The position numbers and the translations under genes were made by a program. 64,000 nucleotides of DNA from JBBDNT01 sp040877445. GTDB taxonomy: Bacteria; Planctomycetota; Planctomycetia; Planctomycetales; Planctomycetaceae. Within the stretch, counting starts at the first letter, position 1; every line of letters starts with the position of its first letter. Positions 24,827 through 33,086 of the stretch are shown in pieces. The DNA is taken from NCBI GenBank assembly GCA_040877445.1, contig JBBDNT010000227.1:10411-74410 (forward strand). The letters are read 5' to 3'. The notes under the pieces are model-generated. The model was not told the origin of the DNA. It was given only the letters and a program-made list of their open reading frames with translations, and searched no databases.

Positions 24827-24936
24827 TGAGCCGAGGGGTTTGTCCCCTCGGTGGGCACTCGGTCAGCCGCAATGGAAAACTCACGTTCACGGTTGCTGTC
24901 GCCGCGAGATCACCGAGGGGATAAACCCCTCGGCTC
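24827..24936. repeat. Double-hairpin repeat family B, copy 2
   Basis: Left hairpin CCGAGGGGTTTGTCCCCTCG and right hairpin CCGAGGGGATAAACCCCTCG, inverted. Relative to copy 1, the second and penultimate stem pairs are changed on both strands together, so pairing is kept. It lies between the convergent transporter and obgE genes and may end transcription from both. Confidence 0.88.
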
Positions 24937-24996
24937 ATTAAAGGACTCGCGCATGGCCCAGATCGCCGGCGGCCACTACGAACATACGAACGGCGG

Positions 24997-25995
24997 TCAC
25001 TCCGCACTCAAGCAGTCGAGCCGGGACACGATTTCGCGCACCAGTTGCGGCAGGCCCGCGCCGGTGACCGCGGAGATCTTCATCACCGGGCGGCCGAGAT
25101 CTTCCTGCAACAACTCGACCGCGGCCTCGGCGTCGGTGAGTTCCCCCTTCGTCACGCAGAGGATCTCCGGCCGCTCGACGAGCGCCGGGTCGTGCAACTC
25201 CAGTTCGGCGCGGATCGCGTGGTAGTTCTCGACGGGGTTCGTGCCGTCCATCGGCTGCGGCTCGACGAGGTGCACCAGCACGCGGGTCCGCTCGACGTGG
25301 CGAAGGAACTCGTGCCCAAGACCAACGCCCGCGTGCGCTCCTTCGATCAACCCGGGAATGTCCGCCAGCACGAACTCGCGATCGTACGTGGCCCGCACGA
25401 CGCCCAGATTGGGCACCTTCGTGGTGAAGGGGTAATCGGCGATCTCGGGCGTGGCGCGGGACAGACGGCTGAGCAGCGTCGACTTGCCGGCGTTCGGCTT
25501 GCCGATGAGACCGACGTCGGCGATCAGCTTGAGTTCGAGCGACACGTCGCGCTTCTCGGCCTCCTCGCCCGGCTCGAACTCGCGCGGGGCGCGGTTGGTG
25601 GCGGTGGCGAAGTGCTTGTTGCCGCGGCCCCCCTTGCCGCCGCGGGCGACGACGATCTCCTCGCCGTCCTGTTGCAGATCGCGCAGCAGATTCCCGGAAT
25701 GCAAGTCGCGAACGAGCGTGCCGGGTGGCACGAGGATGATCGTGTCTTCCCCGCTTTTGCCGGTGCGGAGCTTGCCCTGGCCGTTTCCGCCGCGCTGGGC
25801 CTTCCAGTGGCGATGCCCGGCGATGTTGGCGAGGCTGCCGAGATTGCGGTCGGCCCGGACGATCACGCTGCCGCCGTCGCCGCCGTCGCCGCCGTCCGGC
25901 CCTCCGCGGGGAACATGGGCTTCGCGGCGAAAGCTGAGACAACCGCTGCCGCCGTCCCCGGCTTCACAGTAGATGATGACGCGATCGACGAACAC
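24997..25995 (-). CDS. obgE: GTPase ObgE/CgtA
   Basis: The 332-residue protein has the Obg fold: glycine-rich N-terminal domain (GDGGSGCLSFRREAHVPRGG, PDGGDGGDGGSVIVRAD), then the G domain with G1 GKPNAGKST, G2 TTKVPNLG, G3 DIPGLIEGA, and G4 replaced by CVTKGE (for NKxD). Obg binds the large ribosomal subunit and acts in ribosome assembly and stress response. A canonical NKxD has Asp; here Thr-Lys-Gly-Glu is odd and worth noting. It lacks the extra C-terminal OCT domain of some species. A family I repeat lies 27 bases upstream of the start. Confidence 0.93.
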   Translation of the reverse strand: MFVDRVIIYCEAGDGGSGCLSFRREAHVPRGGPDGGDGGDGGSVIVRADRNLGSLANIAGHRHWKAQRGGNGQGKLRTGKSGEDTIILVPPGTLVRDLHSGNLLRDLQQDGEEIVVARGGKGGRGNKHFATATNRAPREFEPGEEAEKRDVSLELKLIADVGLIGKPNAGKSTLLSRLSRATPEIADYPFTTKVPNLGVVRATYDREFVLADIPGLIEGAHAGVGLGHEFLRHVERTRVLVHLVEPQPMDGTNPVENYHAIRAELELHDPALVERPEILCVTKGELTDAEAAVELLQEDLGRPVMKISAVTGAGLPQLVREIVSRLDCLSAE

Positions 25996-26021
25996 GGGGG
26001 GCGAAACTATCGGCGAGAGGC

Positions 26022-26037
26022 GCGAAACCGCAAGCGT
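26022..26037 (+). repeat. Short repeat family I copy between lnt and obgE
   Basis: GCGAAACCGCAAGCGT lies between the lnt stop (26054) and the obgE start (25995), on the strand opposite to the genes. Confidence 0.75.
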
Positions 26038-26053
26038 GCGGGCGGTCGTGTCA

Positions 26054-28006
26054 TTATGGTGGATCCGTCTCGTTGCGGGAAGTGGCGGGGGATCGTTTCG
26101 GAACGAGGCCGATCACCACGAGACCCAGCGCGAGCATCCCGCACGTGCCCGCGAACCAGTCGCCCCAGGCGACGTACAGGCTGTCGCGGTCGTCGAGCGG
26201 GACGTCGTCGATCAGCACCGCGTCGAGCGATTTCCGCGGGCGGCCCGTCGCCGGGTCGATGAACGACATCGGTTCGAGAAGCCGCTCCTCGGCTGAAACG
26301 CCCGCCCGCTTGGCGGCATCGCGGTCGCCGCCGCGAACCAGGCGGGGGACGCTGATGTTCCCGCCCAGGAACACGTCCGGCTCGACGATCGCCCCGTCGC
26401 CGTCGATCACCGCCGAAATGCCGGTGTTGACCGCGCGGACCATCGGCGTGCGGGTTTCGACGGCGCGAAAGGCGGCCGTGATGAGATGCTGATCCAGTTC
26501 GCTCGACCCGTGAAACCAGCCGTCGTTCGTGAGGTTCACGATCACGTCGACCGGCTGGCCGGTTTCGGCATCCCGCGTCGCGCGGACGATCTTCCGCACC
26601 AGGTGAGGCACCGTGTCCTCGAAACAAATCACCGGGGCGAGCCGCGCGCCGGCGTACTCGAACACTTCCGCCCGCGCGCCGGCGGTGAGGCCGGAGTCGC
26701 CTCCGTAGGGAGAGAACATCCGCAAGAACGGCAGCACGTCGCTGAAGGGGATGTACTCGCCGAACGGCACGCGGTGCAGCTTGTCGTACCGGCCGGTGAT
26801 GCCGAGGGCCGGGTCGATGAACACGGCCGAGTTGTATCGCCGCGGTCCGCCCTCGACGAGGGTCTGCGTGCCGACGCCGATGATCGCCGCGGAGTTGGCG
26901 TACTCGGCGATTTCGACGAGCCGATGCCGGGCATCGGGATTCCGCCAGTTGCGAATCCATTCCGCGTCGCTGTAGCGGGGACTGTTGCGGATTTCCGGCG
27001 GGGCGAGGGCGACGAGTTGCTCGTCGGTGAGATCGGCGTCGACGGCGTGCAGCGGCCAGGGGAACATCGTTTCCGGCCAGATGACGACGTCCGGCCGATA
27101 AGGGATCGCGAGACTGGTGAGCCCGCGGTGCACGCGGATCAGCGTCACCCATTGGTTCGGATCGTGCTTCACCTGACTGATGAAGTTGCCCTGCACGAGC
27201 GCGATCCGCGGTCCCTCGCGAAACGCCGCCTGTCCCCGGCGGACATGTCCGTAACTCAAAACGCTCGCGAACGCCAGCATCGCGACCGCGACCGCGATCC
27301 AGGGGCGGCGCGAGTTCACCGGCGTTTCGGCCGCGACTCCGTCGCTCGCCGCCGGAAGCAGTCGCAGCTTGCGGAATGCGCTTTCCGGCACGAGGCCGGC
27401 GAGCGCCGCGTTCGCCAGAGCGATCAGAAAGCTCACGCCGTAGGCGCCGGTCACGTCGCTGATCTGGATCAGTTCCAGCCAGCGGTACTGCGTGTGCGCG
27501 AGATAGTACCAGCCGAAGCCGGTGAGGAAGTGCCCCCGGACGTATTCCAGCCCCACCCACACGACGGGGACCGCGACCCACAACGGGACGCGCAAACGAT
27601 GCACCGCCACGCGCGAAAGCCCCACGAATAGAACGAAATACAGCGCCATGTACGCCGCCGTCGCGACCCAGGCGGGATACATCGCCGCGTGGCCGAGCCG
27701 CATCCATTGCAAGCTCATCAGATTGAACAGGAACCCGCCGGCGAGCACCGCCCGGTACATGCTCCGCGTCGGCCGGGGAAGGCGGATCAGCAGGATCAGC
27801 GGAACAAGCGCGACCCACGCCAGCGGTCCCCAGTCGAGCGGCGTGAAGCTCGCCCACAACAGCGCCGCCGTCGCCCCGGAAACGATCCACGCTCCGCGCC
27901 CCTCCGCGGGCTGCGCGCGGGCGGTGTCGATGATCTGCTCGACGGTCCGCTCACGCGGCGAGCGGACGGTTTTCGGGGCGGCTTCAGGGAGCATTGTGGT
28001 GGTCAT
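26054..28006 (-). CDS. lnt: Apolipoprotein N-acyltransferase
   Basis: The 650-residue protein has an N-terminal membrane part of about eight helices (residues 40-300) including LWASFTPLDWGPLAWVALVP and FGWYYLAHTQYRW, then a nitrilase-like domain. The expected triad is visible: Glu in VIWPETMFPWPLH, Lys in DKLHRVPFGEYIPF, and Cys in PVICFEDTVPHL. Lnt adds the third acyl chain to lipoproteins in the inner membrane. At 650 residues it is longer than the usual 510, partly from an insert before the catalytic Glu. ATG at 28006. The protein fits an organism with many lipoproteins. Confidence 0.9.
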   Translation of the reverse strand: MTTTMLPEAAPKTVRSPRERTVEQIIDTARAQPAEGRGAWIVSGATAALLWASFTPLDWGPLAWVALVPLILLIRLPRPTRSMYRAVLAGGFLFNLMSLQWMRLGHAAMYPAWVATAAYMALYFVLFVGLSRVAVHRLRVPLWVAVPVVWVGLEYVRGHFLTGFGWYYLAHTQYRWLELIQISDVTGAYGVSFLIALANAALAGLVPESAFRKLRLLPAASDGVAAETPVNSRRPWIAVAVAMLAFASVLSYGHVRRGQAAFREGPRIALVQGNFISQVKHDPNQWVTLIRVHRGLTSLAIPYRPDVVIWPETMFPWPLHAVDADLTDEQLVALAPPEIRNSPRYSDAEWIRNWRNPDARHRLVEIAEYANSAAIIGVGTQTLVEGGPRRYNSAVFIDPALGITGRYDKLHRVPFGEYIPFSDVLPFLRMFSPYGGDSGLTAGARAEVFEYAGARLAPVICFEDTVPHLVRKIVRATRDAETGQPVDVIVNLTNDGWFHGSSELDQHLITAAFRAVETRTPMVRAVNTGISAVIDGDGAIVEPDVFLGGNISVPRLVRGGDRDAAKRAGVSAEERLLEPMSFIDPATGRPRKSLDAVLIDDVPLDDRDSLYVAWGDWFAGTCGMLALGLVVIGLVPKRSPATSRNETDPP

Positions 28007-28030
28007 TATACGTCCGTCCGTGGACGAAGT

Positions 28031-28285
28031 TCAGGCGCGGATGTCGAACGCCATCGATTCGAGAACGCGCAGCGGCTTGAAGAGAATCCGCCACTTGCGG
28101 CTGGGGAACTCGCGGACTTCGACTTGCACGCCGATCATTTCGTCGGTAACGGGATCCCAACCCTTGGCCCATTCCGTTCGCCGCTCTCCGACCAGGAAGT
28201 ATCCGCTGAGATACGCCGCCAGGAAACAACAGACCGCGAGCGCAATCACGGTCCATTGGCCGCCGACCCGTTGACTGCTATCCAT
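28031..28285 (-). CDS. Small membrane protein, unknown
   Basis: From ATG 28285 the 84-residue product begins MDSSQRVGGQWTVIALAVCC with a single transmembrane helix (VIALAVCCFLAAYLSGYFLV), followed by ERRTEWAKGWDPVTDEMIGV and a basic tail. It sits between moeA and lnt on the same strand, 16 bases after moeA. No family recognised. Confidence 0.6.
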   Translation of the reverse strand: MDSSQRVGGQWTVIALAVCCFLAAYLSGYFLVGERRTEWAKGWDPVTDEMIGVQVEVREFPSRKWRILFKPLRVLESMAFDIRA

Positions 28286-28301
28286 TGCAATCCCTCTCCC
28301 T

Positions 28302-29669
28302 TCACGACAACGGCAACACGTCGATTCGCTCGCCGGCATTCCACTCGCGGTCCCCCGCCGGGATGATCGCCAGCGCGTTCGCGTCCAGCGTTGCTCGCAG
28401 GTCGGACGAGCCGTGCCAGCGGACCGGGTGGACGACCCAACCGGTTTCCTCCGCTGCGAGGCGGGCGGGATGATATGTCGGACGGTCTCCGCGGGCAACA
28501 TGAACCTGCCCGAGAGCGGCCGATACCGGCTGAGGCTCGGCCGGTTCGATCCCCATCAACCGCCGCAACGCAGTCCGCACGAACAATTCGCAGCAGACGA
28601 AGCTGCTGACCGGATTGCCGGGAAGGCCGAAGACCAGGGGGGAGAAGTGACGAGTTACGAGTGACGAGTTACGAGTTTCTTCTTCACTCGTCCCGGCCGC
28701 CCAGCGACCCGGACGCTGCGAGCGTCCGGGTCGCTCCGCCGAACTCGTCACCCCTTCGCCGACCCCGAACCACAGCGGCGCTCCCGGCTTCAACCGCACC
28801 TTGTGAAACACCTGCCGGACGCCGGCCCGCGCGAGTTCCCCCGGCACGAGATCCTTCGTCCCCGCCGAGACGCCGCCCGAGAGAATCAGCGCGTCGCATT
28901 CCAGGCCGGCGAGAATCTTCGCGCGAAGATGTCCCGGTTCGTCGCGGGCGATGCCGAGCGGCACCGCTTCCGCCCCCGCCCGGCGAAGCTGCGCGCAGAG
29001 CATCGTCTCGTTCGAGTTGCGGATTCGTCCCGGGCCGGGCGTTTCGTCGACCGGCACGAGTTCGTCCCCCGTCGCGAGCACCGCGACCCGCGGCCGGCGG
29101 CGCACGAGCGGCCGCGCCTGTCCGATTTCGGCGAGCAACCCGAGTTCCTGCGGCCGCAACAACGTTCCCGACGTCACGAGCCGGTCCCCCGTAGCGAACA
29201 CGGTCGCCCGGCGAATGACGTTCGTCCCCGCAACGATCGACGGCTTCGTAGGGTGGGCTGTGCCCACCACCGATGAAGCGTGCGACATCGTCGCCGCATC
29301 GGCCAGCCGCATCGTTGCGCCGGGCGCGTCGTATTCGACGCGCTCGACGGGGATCACCGCGTCGGCGCCGTCGGGCAGCGGAGCGCCGGTCATGATCTGC
29401 GTCGCCTCGCCTTCGCCGATCGGACGAGAAGGGACACGGCCGGCGGTCACCTCTTCGAGCACTCGCCACTCGCCGCGCCCCGCCGCGACATCCGCCGCGC
29501 GAACCGCGAACCCGTCCATCAGCGACTTGTCCCACGGCGGCGAATCCTCCGCGGCGGCGACGTCTTCGGCGAGGACGAGGCCGAGCGACTCGTGGAGCGG
29601 CACGCGCTCGGGATCAAACGGCCGCACTTCCGCGAGAATGGCCGCGAGGGCTTCGGGAACGGAGAGCAT
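28302..29669 (-). CDS. moeA: Molybdopterin molybdenumtransferase MoeA with two repeat-derived inserts
   Basis: The 455-residue protein (usual length about 410) has SPPWDKSLMDGFAVR, QIMTGAPLPDGADAVIPVE, ATGDELV, GRIRNSNE, SGGVSAGTKD and FGLPGNPVSS, the full MoeA pattern. MoeA inserts molybdate into adenylated molybdopterin. Two segments do not fit the family: residues 126-144 (containing SSVVGTAHPTKPS) and 304-343 (containing ERPGRSQRPGR and SSLVTRHFS). Their DNA matches dispersed palindromic and seven-base-period repeats. Both keep the frame and the flanking motifs are intact, so the enzyme is probably still functional. Confidence 0.92.
   Translation of the reverse strand: MLSVPEALAAILAEVRPFDPERVPLHESLGLVLAEDVAAAEDSPPWDKSLMDGFAVRAADVAAGRGEWRVLEEVTAGRVPSRPIGEGEATQIMTGAPLPDGADAVIPVERVEYDAPGATMRLADAATMSHASSVVGTAHPTKPSIVAGTNVIRRATVFATGDRLVTSGTLLRPQELGLLAEIGQARPLVRRRPRVAVLATGDELVPVDETPGPGRIRNSNETMLCAQLRRAGAEAVPLGIARDEPGHLRAKILAGLECDALILSGGVSAGTKDLVPGELARAGVRQVFHKVRLKPGAPLWFGVGEGVTSSAERPGRSQRPGRWAAGTSEEETRNSSLVTRHFSPLVFGLPGNPVSSFVCCELFVRTALRRLMGIEPAEPQPVSAALGQVHVARGDRPTYHPARLAAEETGWVVHPVRWHGSSDLRATLDANALAIIPAGDREWNAGERIDVLPLS
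28641..28751. repeat. Repeat insert 2 within moeA
   Basis: GTGACGA/GTTACGA units with seven-base period at 28647-28690 and a palindrome AGCGACCCGGACGCTGCGAG...CGCT at 28703-28735. Together they form an in-frame insert of about 110 bases. Confidence 0.8.
29238..29285. repeat. Repeat insert 1 within moeA
   Basis: The core GTAGGGTGGGCTGTGCCCAC matches the GGGGCGGGCCGTGCCCACC element found near 38060 and 38113. It encodes about 16-19 extra residues of MoeA in frame. Confidence 0.7.
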
Positions 29670-29765
29670 GGGGCGATGGTCGGGTCGATGGTCGAATGTC
29701 GAAGCGAAGCGCTACTGCGATCCGCCACGGTCGATTCTCGACATTCCCGCCCCGAGGCTCAACCA

Positions 29766-30245
29766 TCAACCATGCGCGCCGGCCGCGTCAGGAATCGGGC
29801 CCCAAGGGTATTGGACGAACTCCATCCCCGGAAACCGGCTGCGGAGGATCGCGACTTCCTCTTCGGTCAGCAGCCCTTCGCCAATCGTCAACCGATCGAT
29901 GTTGCGAAAGGATCGCAGGCATCGAAAGACGTCCTCGGCTTCGCTCCGCGTGGCGAACGAGAAGAACAGCCCCACGTCGACGTGAGTGACCCGGTCGAAC
30001 GGGCCCATCCAGTCGTCGCCGACGATTCGCCGCAGCCATTCCGGCCCGCGTTTCTCCACGCAGATTCCGCCGATGTAGCTCGACACGAACGGCGGCCAGT
30101 GGTCGAACACCGGCATGCCCATCCGCTCGAACTCCGCGATCACCCCCCGTTCGCGGGAGTAAGGCACGAGCCAAGACGCCAACAATCCGGCGAGCAACAG
30201 CGCGCACGTTCCGGCGAGCAGCCATGTCAGGCGTTTCGATTTCAT
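29766..30245 (-). CDS. TM plus single leucine-rich-like domain protein, paralogue 1
   Basis: The 159-residue protein has an N-terminal transmembrane helix (LTWLLAGTCALLLAGLLASW), a conserved extracytoplasmic core (RIVGDDWMGPFDRVTHVDVG), and a terminal motif LRSFRNIDRLTIGEGLLTEE resembling one leucine-rich repeat (LxxLxxLxLxxxxxT). It is the last of three adjacent paralogues. It overlaps the next by four bases. Function is unknown. The family could be a surface protein tied to the envelope. Confidence 0.7.
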   Translation of the reverse strand: MKSKRLTWLLAGTCALLLAGLLASWLVPYSRERGVIAEFERMGMPVFDHWPPFVSSYIGGICVEKRGPEWLRRIVGDDWMGPFDRVTHVDVGLFFSFATRSEAEDVFRCLRSFRNIDRLTIGEGLLTEEEVAILRSRFPGMEFVQYPWGPIPDAAGAHG

Positions 30246-30732
30246 GGCGGGACGTCCTCCGGCGATCCGGTCAGTGGGTGGAAGCTGAAAAAGCCGACGT
30301 CCATCTCAGGAAACCGTGCCCGGAGTGTCGCGAGTTCCGATTCGCTGAGTTGTCCTTCGTGGACCACGAGTTGATCGATGTTGCGGAGGCGAACGAGAAG
30401 GTCGAACAGCGGCGGTGCCGCCGATGGCGACGGACCCAAGGGGTTTCCCGGCGAATTGAACAAGCCGTACACCCCGACAGCGCTGACGCGATCGAACGGC
30501 CGCATCCAGTCGTCGCCGATGATCTCCCGCAGCCATTCCGGCCCCCCTGCTCGATGTGAATGCCCGGGGGGAGCAACGGGTGCCAGCTATCGAACACCGG
30601 CACCCCCATCCGCTCCAACTCCGTGATCGCCGCACGCTCGCGCCAGTACGGCAGGAGCCACGACGCCAGCAACCCGGCGAGCAGCGCGACGCACGCACCG
30701 GCGAGCAGCCAGGTCAGGCGCTTCGATTTCAT
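30242..30732 (-). pseudogene. Paralogue 2 of the same family, frameshifted
   Basis: From ATG 30732 the frame reads MKSKRLTWLLAGACVALLAG... to GIHIEQGG, then loses homology. In another frame the protein resumes as MRPFDRVSAVGVYGLFN through LRNIDQLVVHEGQLSESELA to the stop at 30242. Alignment with paralogue 3 around 30540-30550 shows a single-base loss in a run of six C (GGCCCCCCTG against GGACCGCCCG). The gene is broken unless the lost base is a sequencing error or a slippage site. Both neighbours of the family are intact. Confidence 0.75.
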
Positions 30733-31220
30733 GGCGGGTCGTCCTCGGTAGGGGCGGCCGCCGGCGGTGGCCGCGGGTAGACCTCCACGTCCATCTCGGG
30801 ACACCGTGCCCGGAGTTTAGCGAGTTCCGATTCGCTGAGTTGTCCTTCGAGGATGACGAGTTGATCGATGTTGCGGAGGCGAACGAGAAGGTCGAATAGC
30901 GGCGGTGCCGCCGATGGCGGCGACCCCAACGGGTTTTCCGGCGAATTGAAGAACAGCCAGACACCTCTGACGCGACCGAACGGCCGCATCCAGTCGTCGC
31001 CGACGATCTCGCGCAGCCATTCCGGACCGCCCGTCTCGATGTGAATGCCCACAGGGGTGTAGATAAGGTCCGAGTGATCGAACACCGGCACGCCCATCCG
31101 CTCGAACTCCGTGATCGCCCCCCGCTCGCGCCAGTACGGCACCAGCCACGACGCCAGCAACCCGGCGAGCAGCGCGACGCACGCGGCGACAAGCAGCCAA
31201 GTCAGCCGTTTCGGTTTCAT
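30729..31220 (-). CDS. TM plus single leucine-rich-like domain protein, paralogue 3
   Basis: The 163-residue protein starts MKPKRLTWLLVAACVALLAG at ATG 31220, with a transmembrane helix, then GIHIETGGPEWLREIVGDDW, and the terminal LRNIDQLVILEGQLSESELA (LRR-like). It is the most complete of three tandem copies and is first in the group. The copies share about 75 percent or more by eye in the last 80 residues, so duplication is recent. Its stop overlaps the start of paralogue 2. Confidence 0.75.
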   Translation of the reverse strand: MKPKRLTWLLVAACVALLAGLLASWLVPYWRERGAITEFERMGVPVFDHSDLIYTPVGIHIETGGPEWLREIVGDDWMRPFGRVRGVWLFFNSPENPLGSPPSAAPPLFDLLVRLRNIDQLVILEGQLSESELAKLRARCPEMDVEVYPRPPPAAAPTEDDPP

Positions 31221-31376
31221 GGCGGCGATCTCCGGGAGGCGAACGGTCCCGTCGGGGAAGCCGTCCGGTTCGACCCTTCCGTATGATAGACTGGCCGAAC
31301 GTGCGGGAAAAGAACGATCGACGCGCTCCCGAACTCGCGCACCAGTCATTATGATGCCCGCTGGAGGAGAAACCTG

Positions 31377-32114
31377 ATGTTGCTCGATCATTTCCATTCG
31401 CCGGTCAGCGAATTGCGAGGCTGGGAAGGATTCCACCATTCCTGGGCCGTCGCCGTCGCCGATCATCTCAACCGCCAGTTGGCGCCGCCCTGGCATGCGG
31501 AGCCGCACCTGCGCTTCGGACTGGAAATCGACGTCGCCGGGCTGCATCGTGAAGTCGCCGAACCGCTCGCCGGATTTCCGCCGCCGATGCAATACGAACC
31601 CGGTCCATCGCAGTTCACGGTCCCGCTGCCGGAACTGACGGACTCGCTGGAGGTCGAAATCGTCCGGGTGGAAGGGGGCCGGGAGGTCGTCGCCGCGATC
31701 GAATTCGTCAGCCCGGCGAACAAGGATCGCCCGGACCGCAGGCAGGCGTTCGTCGCGAAGTGCGAGTCGCTTTTGAGCCGTGGAATCGGCGTGGTCGTCG
31801 TCGACGTCGTCACGGAGCGCCGGGCGAACCTTCACGTCGAGTTGATGCAACGCCTCGGCGGATCCTCTCACGAGGTTGGCGGCTTGTACGCGGCTTCCTA
31901 TCATCCGATCGAGCGCGACGCGCAGGCGTCGCTCGACGTCTGGTTCGAGCCGCTCTCGATCGGAGACGTACTGCCCGACCTGCCGCTCTTTCTGCGGGAC
32001 GGTCCCTGCTTGAAAGTCGCCCTCCAGCAAACCTACAACCGCGTCTGCCGCCAGTCGCGGCTCGACCGAGACATGAACTTCCTCGAATCCACTCGCCGGC
32101 CAACCCAAGCATGA
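31377..32114 (+). CDS. DUF4058 family protein
   Basis: The 245-residue protein reads as DUF4058: WEGFHHSWAVAVADHLNRQL near the start, LEVEIVRVEGGREVVAAIEF, VSPANKDRPDRRQAFVAKCE, ...YHPIERDAQASLDVWFEPL... and the ending LPLFLRDGPCLKVALQQTY. The function of the family is unknown; it is common in cyanobacteria and planctomycetes. Its stop overlaps the sucD start (ATGA), so it is translated together with sucD. Start ATG 31377 follows GGAGG. Confidence 0.88.
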   Translation: MLLDHFHSPVSELRGWEGFHHSWAVAVADHLNRQLAPPWHAEPHLRFGLEIDVAGLHREVAEPLAGFPPPMQYEPGPSQFTVPLPELTDSLEVEIVRVEGGREVVAAIEFVSPANKDRPDRRQAFVAKCESLLSRGIGVVVVDVVTERRANLHVELMQRLGGSSHEVGGLYAASYHPIERDAQASLDVWFEPLSIGDVLPDLPLFLRDGPCLKVALQQTYNRVCRQSRLDRDMNFLESTRRPTQA

Positions 32115-33007
32115 GCATCCTCGTCGACGAATCCACCCGCTTCATCACCTCGGGCATCACCGGCAAGGCCGGGTTGTTCCATTCCCAGCAGTGCCGGGAC
32201 TATGCCGCCGAGTGCCGCCCCGGCGCCGAGGTCGTCGTCGGCGGGGTGACGCCCGGCAAAGGCGGAACGAGCGTGGACGGCTTTCCCGTGTTCAACACCG
32301 TCGAAGAAGCCGTGCGGAAGACCGGGGCCAACACCGCGATGATCTTCGTCCCGCCCCCCTTCTGCGGCGACGCCATCATGGAAGCGGCCGACGCCGGCAT
32401 CGCCCTCATCGTCGCCATCACCGAAGGGGTTCCCGTGCTCGACATGGTCCGCGTGCGGCGGTATCTCGCAGGCAAGCCGTGCCGGCTCGTCGGGCCGAAC
32501 TGCCCCGGCGTCATCACCCCCGGCGTGGCGAAGATCGGCATCATGCCGGGCTACATCCACCAGCCGGGCAAGGTCGGCGTCATCAGCAAGAGCGGCACCC
32601 TCACGTATGAAGCCGCCTGGCAGTTGGGGAACGTGGGCCTCGGGCAATCGACGGCGGTCGGCATCGGCGGCGATCCGATCATCGGCACCAACCACATCGA
32701 CTGCCTGAAGATGTTCGAGGACGATCCCGCCACCGAGGCGATGCTTTTGATCGGCGAAATCGGCGGGAATGCCGAGGAGCAGGCGGCGGAATACATCAAG
32801 GCACACGTGACGAAACCGGTCGCCGCCTTCATCGCCGGCCGCACCGCCCCGCCGGGCAAGCGCATGGGCCACGCGGGGGCGATCATCTCCGGCGGCAGCG
32901 GCACCGCGGCGGACAAGATCGCCGCGCTGGAAGCGGCCGGCGTGGTCGTGGCGGAAAGCCCCGCGGACATGGGGAGCGCGATGAAGCGGGCGATGGAGCG
33001 AAGGTGA
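32111..33007 (+). CDS. sucD: Succinate-CoA ligase alpha subunit
   Basis: The 298-residue protein begins MSILVDESTRFITSGITGKA and shows GITGKAGLFHSQQCRDY, VGPNCPGVITPG, IGIMPGYIHQPGKVG, GTLTYEAAWQLGN, VAFIAGRTAPPGKRMGHAGA: the phosphorylated His is in GHAGAI. It forms succinyl-CoA synthetase with SucC in the TCA cycle. sucC is not next to it, which is unusual since sucCD are normally paired; the gene instead overlaps a DUF4058 gene. Confidence 0.95.
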   Translation: MSILVDESTRFITSGITGKAGLFHSQQCRDYAAECRPGAEVVVGGVTPGKGGTSVDGFPVFNTVEEAVRKTGANTAMIFVPPPFCGDAIMEAADAGIALIVAITEGVPVLDMVRVRRYLAGKPCRLVGPNCPGVITPGVAKIGIMPGYIHQPGKVGVISKSGTLTYEAAWQLGNVGLGQSTAVGIGGDPIIGTNHIDCLKMFEDDPATEAMLLIGEIGGNAEEQAAEYIKAHVTKPVAAFIAGRTAPPGKRMGHAGAIISGGSGTAADKIAALEAAGVVVAESPADMGSAMKRAMERR

Positions 33008-33086
33008 TGGCCGGTTGTGACGACTCGCAGCCGGCATGATATCATGACCGGTGGCGGCCCAATTCTCGATTCGCGGGGACCATCGC

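Noticed and set aside
28703..28735. The AGCGACCCGGACGCT palindrome as a terminator inside moeA
   Set aside because: It lies in the middle of an intact reading frame that continues through, and no T-run follows.
30242..30732. Programmed frameshifting in the middle paralogue
   Set aside because: The C run could be a slippery site, but neighbouring copies read without it and no stimulatory structure is clear, so a plain frameshift is simpler.
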